A DNA stretch of 64,000 bases, taken from Caulobacter sp. GTDB taxonomy: Bacteria; Pseudomonadota; Alphaproteobacteria; Caulobacterales; Caulobacteraceae. A model generated the notes under the pieces. It searched no databases, was not told the DNA's origin, and worked only from the letters and a program-made list of their open reading frames with translations. The position numbers and the translations under genes were made by a program. Within the stretch, counting starts at the first letter, position 1, and every line of letters begins with the position of its first letter. Shown one piece after another: positions 19,017 to 27,449 of the stretch. The stretch covers positions 124,001-188,000 of the forward strand of contig JAHBYC010000001.1 in NCBI GenBank assembly GCA_019636175.1, in the 5' to 3' direction.

Positions 19017-21257
19017 ATGACCATCCACACCGCTCCTCCCGGTCCCGGCGACGGCGACCGCATTCTCGATGAGCCGCTGACCGAAGCCCTGTCGCGGCGC
19101 TATCTGGCCTACGCCCTCTCGACCATCACCGGCCGCGCCCTTCCGGACGTGCGCGACGGGCTCAAGCCCGTGCACCGTCGCCTGCTGTACGCCCTGCACG
19201 AGATGCGGCTCAATCCCAACGCCGCGGCGCGCAAATGCGCCAAGGTGGTCGGGGAGGTGATGGGTAACTTCCACCCGCACGGCGACCAGGCCATCTATGA
19301 CGCCCTGGTGCGGCTGGCCCAGTCGTTCAGCCAGCGCTATCCCCTGGTCGACGGCCAGGGCAATTTCGGCAACATCGACGGCGATAACGCCGCCGCCATG
19401 CGTTACACCGAATGCCGGATGACCGAGGCGGCGTCGCTGCTGCTCGACGGCATCGACGAGAACGCGGTCGACTTCAAGCCGACCTACGATGGCCAGGACG
19501 AAGAGCCTGCCGTCCTGCCGGCCGGTTTCCCAAACCTGCTCGCCAATGGCTCCAGCGGCATCGCCGTGGGTATGGCGACCTCAATCCCGCCGCACAACGC
19601 CGGCGAGCTGATCGACGCCTGTCTGCTGCTGCTGCAACGACCTGACGCCACGACCGCCGACCTGATGGAGCGGGTGAAGGGGCCCGACTTCCCCACCGGC
19701 GGCATCATCGTCGAGCCGCAGCACAGCCTGCTGGAAACCTTCGAGACGGGTCGTGGCGGGGTCCGGCTGCGGGCGCGGTGGAGCAAGGAAGACACTGGCC
19801 GCGGCGGCTATGTGATCGTGATCACCGAGGTGCCGTATCAGGTCAAGAAGGCCGAACTGGTCGAGCAGCTGGCGGACCTGATCGAGAACAAGAAGGCGCC
19901 GCTGCTGGGCGACGTCCGGGACGAGAGCGCCGAGGACGTGCGGCTGGTGCTGGAGCCCAAGAACCGCAATGTCGAACCCGAAGTGCTGATGGAGAGCCTG
20001 TTCAAGCTCTCGGCGCTGGAAACGCGGTTCCCGGTCAACATGAATGTCCTCGACGCCCAGGGCACGCCCGGCGTCATGGGCCTCAAGCAGATCCTGCGGG
20101 CCTTCCTGGATCACCGGCGCGAGGTGCTGCTGCGGCGCGCGCGGTTCCGGCTCGAGAAGATCGAGGCCAGGCTGCACGTCCTGGATGGCCTGCTGATCGC
20201 CTACCTCAATCTGGATGAGGTGATCCGCATCGTCCGCTACGAGGACGAGCCGAAGCAGAAGCTGATCGCCGCCTTTGACCTGTCGGACATCCAGGCCGAC
20301 GCCATCCTCAACACCCGCCTGCGCCAGCTTGCCCGGCTGGAGGAGATGGAGATCCGCCGCGAGCATGCCGAGCTGGCCGAGGAACGCGACGGCATCATGG
20401 CCATGCTGGCGTCGGAGGCGGCGCAGTGGAAGCTGGTCGGCGCCGGCCTGGCGGCGATGCGCGACGTGATCGGTGTCGGCACCGAGGTCGGCCGTCGCCG
20501 GACCGACTTCGCCGACGCCCCCGCCATCGATGTCGAGGCGGCCGCCGAGGCCTTCATTCCGCGCGAGCCGATCACGGTGATCCTGTCGGACAAGGGCTGG
20601 ATCCGCGCCGCCAAGGGCCGGATCGATGATCCCTCCGAACTGAAATTCAAGGAAGGCGACAAGCTTGGCTTCATTGTTCCTGCGGAAACAACGGACAAGC
20701 TGCTGATCTTCGCGTCGGATGGCAGGTTCTTCACCGTCGATTGCAGCAAGCTGCCCGGCGCGCGGGGTCATGGCGAGCCGCTGCGGCTGATGGTCGATAT
20801 CGATGACAATGTGAAGATCATCGACGTCTTCCCGCACAAGGCCGGTCGCAAGCGCGTGCTGGCCTCGAAGGAGGGCTATGGCTTCATCATGCCCGAGGAC
20901 GAGGCCCTGGCCTTCCGCAAGGCCGGCAAGCAGGTGCTCAATGGCACCGCCCTGGTCTCGCTGGAGGCCGACGGCGATCAGCTGGCGGTGGTCGGCGACA
21001 ACGGCAAGATCCTGATCTATCCGCTTGAGGAACTTCCGGAAATGCCGCGGGGCAAGGGGGTCAAGCTGCAGTCCTATCGCGAGGGCGGACTGCGCGATGC
21101 GATGGTCTTCAAGGCCGAGTCCGGCGGCGGCTGGATCGACGCCGGCGGTCGCAATCGCGACTGGCCCGAGTGGCGCGACTGGATCGGCAAGCGGGCGGCG
21201 GCGGGCAAGATGGCGCCCCGGGGCTTCCCGGTGACCAAGCGCTTCCGGCCGAAATAG
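19017..21257 (+). CDS. parC: DNA topoisomerase IV subunit A
   Basis: ParC is the breakage-reunion subunit that decatenates chromosomes with ParE. The start region LSRRYLAYALSTITGRALPDVRDGLKPVHRR is characteristic, and the catalytic tyrosine is Tyr130 in MRYTECRM. The IPPHNAGELIDACLLLL segment and tower domain follow. The C-terminal third is a beta-pinwheel-like domain of the ParC rather than GyrA type, lacking the GyrA-box. The length, 746 residues, also favours ParC over GyrA, which is about 900 residues. It is the last gene of the core block. Confidence 0.95.
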   Translation: MTIHTAPPGPGDGDRILDEPLTEALSRRYLAYALSTITGRALPDVRDGLKPVHRRLLYALHEMRLNPNAAARKCAKVVGEVMGNFHPHGDQAIYDALVRLAQSFSQRYPLVDGQGNFGNIDGDNAAAMRYTECRMTEAASLLLDGIDENAVDFKPTYDGQDEEPAVLPAGFPNLLANGSSGIAVGMATSIPPHNAGELIDACLLLLQRPDATTADLMERVKGPDFPTGGIIVEPQHSLLETFETGRGGVRLRARWSKEDTGRGGYVIVITEVPYQVKKAELVEQLADLIENKKAPLLGDVRDESAEDVRLVLEPKNRNVEPEVLMESLFKLSALETRFPVNMNVLDAQGTPGVMGLKQILRAFLDHRREVLLRRARFRLEKIEARLHVLDGLLIAYLNLDEVIRIVRYEDEPKQKLIAAFDLSDIQADAILNTRLRQLARLEEMEIRREHAELAEERDGIMAMLASEAAQWKLVGAGLAAMRDVIGVGTEVGRRRTDFADAPAIDVEAAAEAFIPREPITVILSDKGWIRAAKGRIDDPSELKFKEGDKLGFIVPAETTDKLLIFASDGRFFTVDCSKLPGARGHGEPLRLMVDIDDNVKIIDVFPHKAGRKRVLASKEGYGFIMPEDEALAFRKAGKQVLNGTALVSLEADGDQLAVVGDNGKILIYPLEELPEMPRGKGVKLQSYREGGLRDAMVFKAESGGGWIDAGGRNRDWPEWRDWIGKRAAAGKMAPRGFPVTKRFRPK

Positions 21258-21287
21258 CGGCTGATCGGGGTTGCGGTCGGGCCGCCA

Positions 21288-21584
21288 TCAGCGTCCGACC
21301 AGCTTTCCCATTGCATCAAGGTATTTGCCGAAGGCGGCGCGCCCCCTGGGCGTGATGCGCGCCTGGGTGAGCGGCTTCACACCGACGAAGCTCTTTTCGA
21401 TGTCGATATAGCCGGCGTCCTGGAGCTTCTTGAGGTGGATCGAGAGATTGCCCTGGGTCGCTTCCAGGACAGTCTTGAGTTCGGTAAAATCGGCGACCTC
21501 GGCGTCGGCGAGATAGGCCATGATCCCCAGGCGCAAGCGTCCGTGGATGACCTCGTCGATGCCGCCGATGTCGAACTTCGCCAT
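21288..21584 (-). CDS. Winged-helix transcriptional regulator
   Basis: A 98-residue winged-helix DNA-binding protein of the HTH_34/ArsR-MarR-like kind. The recognition helix lies in NLSIHLKKLQDAGYIDI, and the wing is GVKPLTQARITPRG. Small regulators like this often pair with a membrane protein gene. The ATG at 21584 shares its A with the stop codon of the upstream membrane protein gene (TGATG), so the two are translationally coupled. A role in controlling its own operon is an inference; a candidate operator dyad lies in front of the operon at 23476-23500. Confidence 0.88.
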   Translation of the reverse strand: MAKFDIGGIDEVIHGRLRLGIMAYLADAEVADFTELKTVLEATQGNLSIHLKKLQDAGYIDIEKSFVGVKPLTQARITPRGRAAFGKYLDAMGKLVGR

Positions 21585-22198
21585 CAGTCGGCCTTGCCGC
21601 GCGCCATGGCGATGCCCGGCAGCATCATGAACATGACGAGGCAGACGCCGCAGATGACGAGATAGGCCCAGTGGCCGCGCGTCAGCCCCATGGCCGCGGC
21701 GCTGACGAACCAGCCGATTGCCGTGCCCAGCATCCACAGCCGCCGGCGCAGCTGCCAGGCGGCGAACCAGGCTCCGCCCAGCACCGCGAAGACCACGGCG
21801 GGATAGAACAGCCAGATGCGGAAGTCCTTCGACACGAGGGACGCCGGCAGGAAGATGATCAGGAACACCAGGTTGCACAGGCCGGTGGCGCTGAAGATGG
21901 CGTTGACCGCCCGGCCGGTGGTGCCCTTCGGCTTGGCCCGCTTGCCGCCCGTGATGATGGCCCAGGTCAGGTAGGTCAGGAACACCACCGTCGGGCCGAA
22001 CATGCACAGGAGGATGACCAGGTCGGGCGGGTTGAAGCCCAGAATCTGGGCCCCGTGGAACAGGATCTGCAGGCCGTAGACGCCGCCGCCGACGGCGAAC
22101 AGGCGGCCGGCGAAGCGCCAGACATCGCCGCCGCTGTCATGACCGACCAGGGTCTTGATGTAGGCGAGGTCCTCGCGGGCGGAGTCGGCGTCGGTCAT
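21584..22198 (-). CDS. Multi-pass membrane protein of unknown function
   Basis: A 204-residue integral membrane protein with about six hydrophobic helices grouped in pairs: VYGLQILFHGAQILGF, LVILLCMFGPTVVFLTYLTW, LCNLVFLIIFLPASLV, WLFYPAVVFAVLGGAWFAAW, MLGTAIGWFVSAAAMGL and WAYLVICGVCLVMFMMLP. I do not recognise a named family with certainty. Such proteins commonly travel with a small winged-helix regulator, as here. Both gene boundaries overlap their neighbours by one base, which ties it to the acyltransferase upstream and the regulator downstream. Confidence 0.85.
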   Translation of the reverse strand: MTDADSAREDLAYIKTLVGHDSGGDVWRFAGRLFAVGGGVYGLQILFHGAQILGFNPPDLVILLCMFGPTVVFLTYLTWAIITGGKRAKPKGTTGRAVNAIFSATGLCNLVFLIIFLPASLVSKDFRIWLFYPAVVFAVLGGAWFAAWQLRRRLWMLGTAIGWFVSAAAMGLTRGHWAYLVICGVCLVMFMMLPGIAMARGKAD

Positions 22199-23424
22199 CA
22201 GGCGATTCCTTGTTGAGTTAGGGCCTGCATCGAGGGTTGAGGCTTCGCACGCCAGGGGATGCGGCGTCCATTGAGCAGCCAGCCCAAGTGGGTGTGGCGA
22301 ACCAGCAGTTCGTAGGTGACGAAAGCGGGGATCAGGGTCCCGGCCAGGACCAGGCCGTACTTGACCGGCCAGGCCATAGGAGCGTCGCGCAGCAGGACGT
22401 GCAGGGCCATGACCAGCGGGATGTGGACGATGTAGACCCAGTAGCTGGCGTCGGCGACGTAGCGCCGCAACGGGCTGTGGCCGGACAGGAAGGTCAGGGC
22501 CGCGCCAATCAGGCCGAAGGTCCAGCACCAGATCGAGAGGGCGTAGAGGGCGCTGAAAGCGGCGCGCTGGGTGTCATCGGCCATCGGGGTGAAGATCGGT
22601 GTCCCGCGCACCATCAGATAGGCCGCCGTGGTCGCGGCGACGGCGACGACCAGGTTCAGCGCCCAGCGGCCGGTGAAGGCATTGATCTGCCCGTCCTGCC
22701 GCTGGATCAGCCAGCCGAAGGTGAAGGCGGCGCCATAGGCGGTCAGGGCGATGGCGCCGGGGATCAGCGACTGGTCCGGCGTCGGAATGCCAACCCATGC
22801 CATCAGGTCGCTCTTCAGCCACAGCGCCACGGAGACGGGCGCGGCGAGGATCACCGGGCCGACGATGCTGCGGGTCAGGAAGCCGACCAGGCCGTCGACC
22901 AGCCGGGCGACATGGCCGCCGCGGTCCAGCAGCTTGCCCAACCCCCGCAGGACCAGCATCGCGGGGTAGAACAGCAGCAGCACCCACAGGAACCACAGGT
23001 GGGTCAGGGGGAAGGCCGTCGGGGTAATGGCCGGCGGGGGCGGGGCGTTCTTTGGGATGCCGCCCAGGGTCTCGATGGTGTTCCAGACCAGCACCGCGAT
23101 GATGGCCATCAGCACCATCGGCCAGAAGATGGCCAGCGGGGCGGCGATGCGCCTGGCCCGATCAACGATGAAGCCGCCGACCCCACGCCGCTCCAGCAGC
23201 AGGCGGCCAAAATAGCCGGCGATCAGGAAGAAGACGGTCATCCTGAAGATGTGCAGGGTGAAAAAGGTCGCGGCCATGACCTCGCTGCGCTGTTCGTCCA
23301 TGACGATCCAGGCCTGCGGGCCGGGCAGGAAGGACATGGTGGCGTGGAAGGCCACGCCCAGCAGCAGGGCAAATCCCCGGACGGCGTCCAGGGCGTGAAG
23401 GCGTTCAGTCGGCGCCGGGTTCAT
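22198..23424 (-). CDS. Acyltransferase 3 family membrane protein
   Basis: A 408-residue membrane protein of the acyltransferase-3/OpgC-like family, which acylates sugars, glycans or lipids. The family start is seen in LHALDAVRGFALLLGVAFHATM, with the conserved His in VAFHATM. About ten membrane helices follow, including FRMTVFFLIAGYFGRLLL and a C-terminal SYWVYIVHIPLVMALH. The acceptor is unknown. It is the first gene of a three-gene operon (acyltransferase, membrane protein, winged-helix regulator) joined by one-base overlaps. The start, ATG at 23424, faces a serine hydrolase gene across a 164-base gap. Confidence 0.9.
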   Translation of the reverse strand: MNPAPTERLHALDAVRGFALLLGVAFHATMSFLPGPQAWIVMDEQRSEVMAATFFTLHIFRMTVFFLIAGYFGRLLLERRGVGGFIVDRARRIAAPLAIFWPMVLMAIIAVLVWNTIETLGGIPKNAPPPPAITPTAFPLTHLWFLWVLLLFYPAMLVLRGLGKLLDRGGHVARLVDGLVGFLTRSIVGPVILAAPVSVALWLKSDLMAWVGIPTPDQSLIPGAIALTAYGAAFTFGWLIQRQDGQINAFTGRWALNLVVAVAATTAAYLMVRGTPIFTPMADDTQRAAFSALYALSIWCWTFGLIGAALTFLSGHSPLRRYVADASYWVYIVHIPLVMALHVLLRDAPMAWPVKYGLVLAGTLIPAFVTYELLVRHTHLGWLLNGRRIPWRAKPQPSMQALTQQGIA

Positions 23425-23475
23425 GGCGAAAGCTCCAGAGACGCCCCTCCGGCGTCACAGGGGCCTCTTTTAGCA

Positions 23476-23500
23476 GACAAGTTTGAAATGTAAACAAGTC
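23476..23500. promoter_or_regulatory. Candidate operator dyad in divergent promoter
   Basis: GACAAGTTT, seven bases, then AAACAAGTC form a 25-base dyad of the type GACnnGTTT-N7-AAACnnGTC. It is an AT-rich island in GC-rich sequence, centred at 23488, between the acyltransferase operon (start 23424) and the serine hydrolase gene (start 23589). The winged-helix regulator encoded in the operon is an obvious candidate binder, but this is inferred. Confidence 0.4.
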
Positions 23501-23588
23501 TATCAGGTCCGCGTCGCCTTGCCGCCGCCGGAACGGCGGTTACTCTTGTGGACAAGGCCGCAAAGGCCAATGGGGATGGGGATTGGCG

Positions 23589-24890
23589 ATGACGTTCAGG
23601 AAATCACTGCTGGCGGCGCTGGCCGCCGGCGCTTTGCTGGCTGGACAGGGGGCGAGCCCGGTTCTGGCCCAGGTCAAGCCAGCGGTTCTGGCGCCGGTGA
23701 AGCCCGAGTCGGTCGGCTTCTCCTCTGAGCGGCTCGCCAAACTGGACGCCAGCATGAAGGCCCTGGTCGACCAGGGGCGGGTCCCCGGGGTGGTCACCTA
23801 CGTCGCCCGGCACGGCAAGGTCGTGCACTACAGCATCTACGGCAAGGCGGACCTGGAGACTGGGGCGCCGCTGACCGAGGACACCATCTTCCGCATGTAC
23901 AGCCAGACCAAGCCGGTCACCGGCGTGGCGATGATGATCCTGTTCGAGGAAGGCAGGTGGAAGCTGGATGACCCGGTCACCAAATATGTGCCGGAGTTCA
24001 AATCGCTGAAGGTTTTCAAGGGCCTGGACGACAAGGGTGAACCCATCCTGGAGCCCGTGGCCCGTTCGGCCACCATGCGCGAACTGATGAGCCACACGGC
24101 CGGCTTCGCCTACGGCCTGGTCATCGACAACCCGGTCGACAAGGCCTATCGCGACTCCCGTCTTCTGGGCTCGAAGACCCTGCAGGACATGGTGGACGAA
24201 GCCGCCAGGCTGCCGCTCGCCAGCCAGCCGGGCGAACGCTGGAAGTATTCGATCGCGGTCGATGTGCAGGGCTACATCATCGAGAAACTGTCGGGCCAGT
24301 CGCTGCCGGACTTCATGCAGAGCCGAATTTTCGGGCCGCTGGGCATGAAGGACACCGCCTTCTATGTGCCGGATGACAAGAAGGCGCGCCAGGCCTCGCT
24401 CTACACCTACAACCGGACCGGCCAGATCATTCCAGCCGACGGCTTCATGGTTCTGGATGTGAGCAAACCGCCGACGGCCGCGTCGGGCGGCGGCGGCCTG
24501 ATGTCGACGGTGGCCGACTACGCCCGTTTCGCCCAGATGCTGGCCAATGGCGGGGAACTGGGCGGCGTTCGAATCCTCGCGCCCTCGACGATCAGGCTGA
24601 TGGCCAGCAACCACCTGACCGACGAGCAACTGGCCAGCCAGCCCCTGGGCCCGGGCGTCGGCTTCGGGCTCGACGTGTCCGTGGTGATGGATCCGGCCAG
24701 GGCGGGCACGCCGGCCGGCAAGGGCAGCTACAGCTGGGGCGGGGCGGCCGGCACCTGGTTCTGGGTCGATCCGGAGAACGACATGATCGTGCTGGGGATG
24801 ATCCAGGTGCTGGGCGGCGGCGGGGCCCTGCGGCTCGATGACCTCAGCCAGCAGATGATCTATTCGGCCCTGGTCGATCCGTCGAAATAG
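23589..24890 (+). CDS. Serine hydrolase, beta-lactamase/esterase (class C-like) family
   Basis: A 433-residue exported protein. A signal peptide of about 27 residues ends near VLAQ. The beta-lactamase-like catalytic Ser and Lys are in MYSQTKPVTG (SxxK), the second Tyr is in KYSIAVD (the YxN position), and a C-terminal SWGGAAGT takes the KTG position. This pattern fits EstB-type esterases and D-aminopeptidase-like proteins better than true lactamases. The ATG at 23589 is preferred to the TTG at 23583. It lies opposite the acyltransferase operon. Confidence 0.88.
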   Translation: MTFRKSLLAALAAGALLAGQGASPVLAQVKPAVLAPVKPESVGFSSERLAKLDASMKALVDQGRVPGVVTYVARHGKVVHYSIYGKADLETGAPLTEDTIFRMYSQTKPVTGVAMMILFEEGRWKLDDPVTKYVPEFKSLKVFKGLDDKGEPILEPVARSATMRELMSHTAGFAYGLVIDNPVDKAYRDSRLLGSKTLQDMVDEAARLPLASQPGERWKYSIAVDVQGYIIEKLSGQSLPDFMQSRIFGPLGMKDTAFYVPDDKKARQASLYTYNRTGQIIPADGFMVLDVSKPPTAASGGGGLMSTVADYARFAQMLANGGELGGVRILAPSTIRLMASNHLTDEQLASQPLGPGVGFGLDVSVVMDPARAGTPAGKGSYSWGGAAGTWFWVDPENDMIVLGMIQVLGGGGALRLDDLSQQMIYSALVDPSK

Positions 24891-24925
24891 CCGCCGCGCG
24901 ACAGCCTCTACTCAGCGGGCGGCGG
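24891..24925 (+). terminator. Possible stem-loop after the serine hydrolase gene
   Basis: CCGCCGC (24891-24897), immediately after the stop codon, pairs with GCGGCGG (24919-24925). There is no U-run, so intrinsic termination is uncertain. Confidence 0.3.
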
Positions 24926-24953
24926 ATCAGCTAGCCTCCCGCCCAAAGCCGGA

Positions 24954-25535
24954 ATGGAGCCTGCCGTGATCACCCTGATCATCATTCTCGTCGTTGTCGT
25001 GGTCGCTGGTTTCATCGTGATGGGCGTCTACAACCGCCTGGTCGCGCTGAACGCCCGGTCGGATCAGGCGTTCGCCGACATCGACGTCCAGCTCAAGCAG
25101 CGTCGCGATCTGGTGCCCAATCTGGTGGAAACCGTGAAGGGCTACGCCACCCACGAGAAGGGCACGCTGGAAGCGGTCGTGGCGGCGCGCAATGCAGCGG
25201 CCTCCGCCGGCTCGGTGGAGGACAAGGTCCAGGCCGAGACCGCCCTGACCGGCGCCCTGCGGCAGCTTTTCGCTCTGTCGGAGGCCTATCCCGACCTGAA
25301 GGCCAACCAGAACTTCCTCAGCCTGCAGTCGGAACTGGCCGATCTGGAGAACAAGCTGGCGGCCTCGCGCCGGTTCTTCAACAGCGCCGTCACCGAGTTC
25401 AACGCCGCCCGGCGGGCCTTCCCGGCGGTGGTCTTCGCCGGCATGTTCGGTTTCGCCAGTGATCGCACCCTTTACAACGTCGGCGTCGAGTCCCGCGCCG
25501 CGATGGACGCGGCGGCGCCCTCCGTGCAGTTCTAG
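24954..25535 (+). CDS. LemA family protein
   Basis: A 193-residue protein with one N-terminal membrane helix (residues 5-25, ITLIIILVVVVVAGFIV) and a helical domain carrying the LemA signature YNRLVALNARSDQAFADIDVQLKQRRDLVPNL, split here over two helices. LemA proteins have an unclear role but are often neighbours of a membrane protease of the HtpX kind. That is the case here: the M48 gene starts 9 bases downstream. The C-terminal RRFFNSAVTEFN and a hydrophobic FPAVVFAGMFGF are typical. Confidence 0.93.
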   Translation: MEPAVITLIIILVVVVVAGFIVMGVYNRLVALNARSDQAFADIDVQLKQRRDLVPNLVETVKGYATHEKGTLEAVVAARNAAASAGSVEDKVQAETALTGALRQLFALSEAYPDLKANQNFLSLQSELADLENKLAASRRFFNSAVTEFNAARRAFPAVVFAGMFGFASDRTLYNVGVESRAAMDAAAPSVQF

Positions 25536-25544
25536 GGGCGTCTG

Positions 25545-26540
25545 ATGGGGCCCGTCGGCCTCTACACTCACATCCAGGCCAACAACCTTCGCTCGGCCCT
25601 GCTGCTGGCGGGGTTTCCGGTGCTGATGACCGGCCTGGTCTGGGCCCTGACCCTGGGACTGATGGGGGCCGGGGTCCTGCCGTCCACCGGCAGCGTCGGC
25701 GGCGACTTCTCCCGCGCCGGCCACCTGCTCATCGTCTCCATTCCGCTGGCGGTGGTGGTTTCGGTCGTCTGGTTCACCATCGCCTATTTCGCCAACCAGA
25801 CCATCATCGACCTGGCCACCGGCGCCCGGCCGGTCTCACGCCGGGATGAACCCGAACTGTATAACCTGCTGGAAAACCTCTGCATCTCGCGCGGCCTTCC
25901 GGCGCCGTCGCTGCGGATCATCGAGACCGACAGCCTGAACGCCTTCGCCACCGGCCTGAACCAGAAACAGTACAGCATCAGCGTGACCCGGGGTCTGATC
26001 GACACCCTCGACCGTGACGAACTGGAAGCGGTGCTGGGCCATGAGCTGACCCACATCTTGAACCGCGACGTGCGGACCATGATCATCGCCGCGGTGTTCG
26101 CCGGGATCATCACCCTGGTGACCGAAGTGGTGTTTCGCGGTCTGCGCTTTGGCCGCATCGGCGGCAATTCCGACCGCAACAAGGGGGCCGGGCTGCTGCT
26201 GGTCATCGCCTTCGCGGCCATGGCCGTGGGCTATGTGCTGGCCATCGTCATCCGCATGAGCCTGTCGCGCGCCCGGGAGTTCGTGGCCGACGCCGGCGCC
26301 GTCGAGCTGACCAAAAACCCTGACGCGATGATCTCTGCCCTGCGCAAGATCAGCGGCCATTCCCGGCTGGAGGGGCCGGACTCGGTCCGCGGCATGTTTC
26401 TGGAAAACCACCAGGAGGGGGTCATGGGCCTGTTCGCCACCCATCCGCCGATCGAGAAGCGGATCGAGGCCCTGGTGCGCTACGCCGGCGGGCGGGACTT
26501 TCCGGTCTCGCCGGCCGCCGCGGCCGGCCCCTGGGGCTGA
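25545..26540 (+). CDS. M48 family membrane metalloprotease (HtpX-like)
   Basis: A 331-residue zinc protease. The zinc motif HELTH is at residues 166-170 (VLGHELTHILNRD), and a later REFVADAGAVEL supplies the third ligand. Four hydrophobic segments are visible: two N-terminal helices (about 20-40 and 62-82) and two after the zinc motif (about 180-200 and 220-240). HtpX-type enzymes degrade damaged membrane proteins. It forms a two-gene unit with the LemA gene. Its last 61 bases overlap the convergent leucyltransferase gene. Confidence 0.92.
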   Translation: MGPVGLYTHIQANNLRSALLLAGFPVLMTGLVWALTLGLMGAGVLPSTGSVGGDFSRAGHLLIVSIPLAVVVSVVWFTIAYFANQTIIDLATGARPVSRRDEPELYNLLENLCISRGLPAPSLRIIETDSLNAFATGLNQKQYSISVTRGLIDTLDRDELEAVLGHELTHILNRDVRTMIIAAVFAGIITLVTEVVFRGLRFGRIGGNSDRNKGAGLLLVIAFAAMAVGYVLAIVIRMSLSRAREFVADAGAVELTKNPDAMISALRKISGHSRLEGPDSVRGMFLENHQEGVMGLFATHPPIEKRIEALVRYAGGRDFPVSPAAAAGPWG

Positions 26541-27364
26541 GGCTCCTTGCGGCCCAGTTTGGGCATGTCAGGACCCTTCGCCGCGCGGTTGGCGTCCAGT
26601 TCGGCCTGCGCCCTCATGACCTCGCGGGCCGAAATCACGCCCCAGCCGCTTGGTCTCAGGATCTCCAGCGGCGAGAAGCGCACCTTGTAGGTCATCTTCT
26701 CGCTGCCCGGGACCCAGTAGCCGAGGTAGAGGTGCGGCAGGCCGTTCGTCGCAGCCTGGATCAGGTTGTCCAGCACGACGAAGGTGCCGAGGCTGCGACG
26801 CGCAAGGTCGGGATCGTAGAAGCTGTAGACCAGCGACAGTCCATCGCCCATGACGTCGATCAGCACACAGGCCAGCAGATCGCCGGGCCCCTGGTCCCTC
26901 GACGGCGTGCGATACTCGACAATGTGGGTGCGGACCGTGGTGTCCTCGACCATGGCCACATAGTCGGGCCAGCTCATCTCGGCCATGCCGCCATCGGCGT
27001 GGCGGGTCAGCAGATAGCGGCGCAGGAGATCGAACTGCTCTGACGTCGCCTCGGCCTCGACCACATGCCGGCGAAGATCGGCGTTGCGGGCCAGGACCTT
27101 CCGTTCCGAGCGGCTGAGCTGATAGTCGGCCACGGGAATGCGCGCCGAGGTGCAGGCCGCACAGGTCTCGCAGGCCGGGCGATAGGCGATGTTCTGCGAC
27201 CTGCGGAAACCGCTCTGGGTCAGGCTGTCATTGATCGCCGCGCCGTCGCCCTGGGGCAGGTGGGCAAAAACCTTTCGCTCCTCCCGCCCGGGCAGATAGG
27301 GGCAGGGCGACGCCGCCGTGAGGAAAAAGCGCATCCGGCCTGATGTCGGAAAGTGCTGCGTCAA
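26480..27364 (-). CDS. bpt: Leucyl-transferase (Bpt) of the N-end rule
   Basis: Bpt attaches leucine from Leu-tRNA to proteins with N-terminal Asp or Glu, marking them for degradation by ClpAP. The 294-residue protein has the family start FFLTAASPCPYLPGREERKVF, the four-cysteine PACETCAACTSARI pattern, and VYSFYDPDLARRSLGTF plus LGYWVPGSEKMTYKVRF near the C-terminus. The last 20 residues (Pro/Ala/Gly rich) are encoded opposite the end of the M48 gene. The upstream neighbour on this strand, 85 bases away, is motB. Confidence 0.93.
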   Translation of the reverse strand: MTQHFPTSGRMRFFLTAASPCPYLPGREERKVFAHLPQGDGAAINDSLTQSGFRRSQNIAYRPACETCAACTSARIPVADYQLSRSERKVLARNADLRRHVVEAEATSEQFDLLRRYLLTRHADGGMAEMSWPDYVAMVEDTTVRTHIVEYRTPSRDQGPGDLLACVLIDVMGDGLSLVYSFYDPDLARRSLGTFVVLDNLIQAATNGLPHLYLGYWVPGSEKMTYKVRFSPLEILRPSGWGVISAREVMRAQAELDANRAAKGPDMPKLGRKEPQPQGPAAAAGETGKSRPPA

Positions 27365-27449
27365 CTACTCGCCCGCCCGTCGGCAAACCCAACTTGAGAA
27401 AGGATTAGGGCCCATGGCCGCGTCCTTCGCAAGGGGCGCCGGACGCTCA

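Noticed and set aside
19581-20837. Minus-strand frame of 418 residues inside parC
   Set aside because: Shadow of the parC frame; the parC catalytic and CTD motifs leave no doubt.
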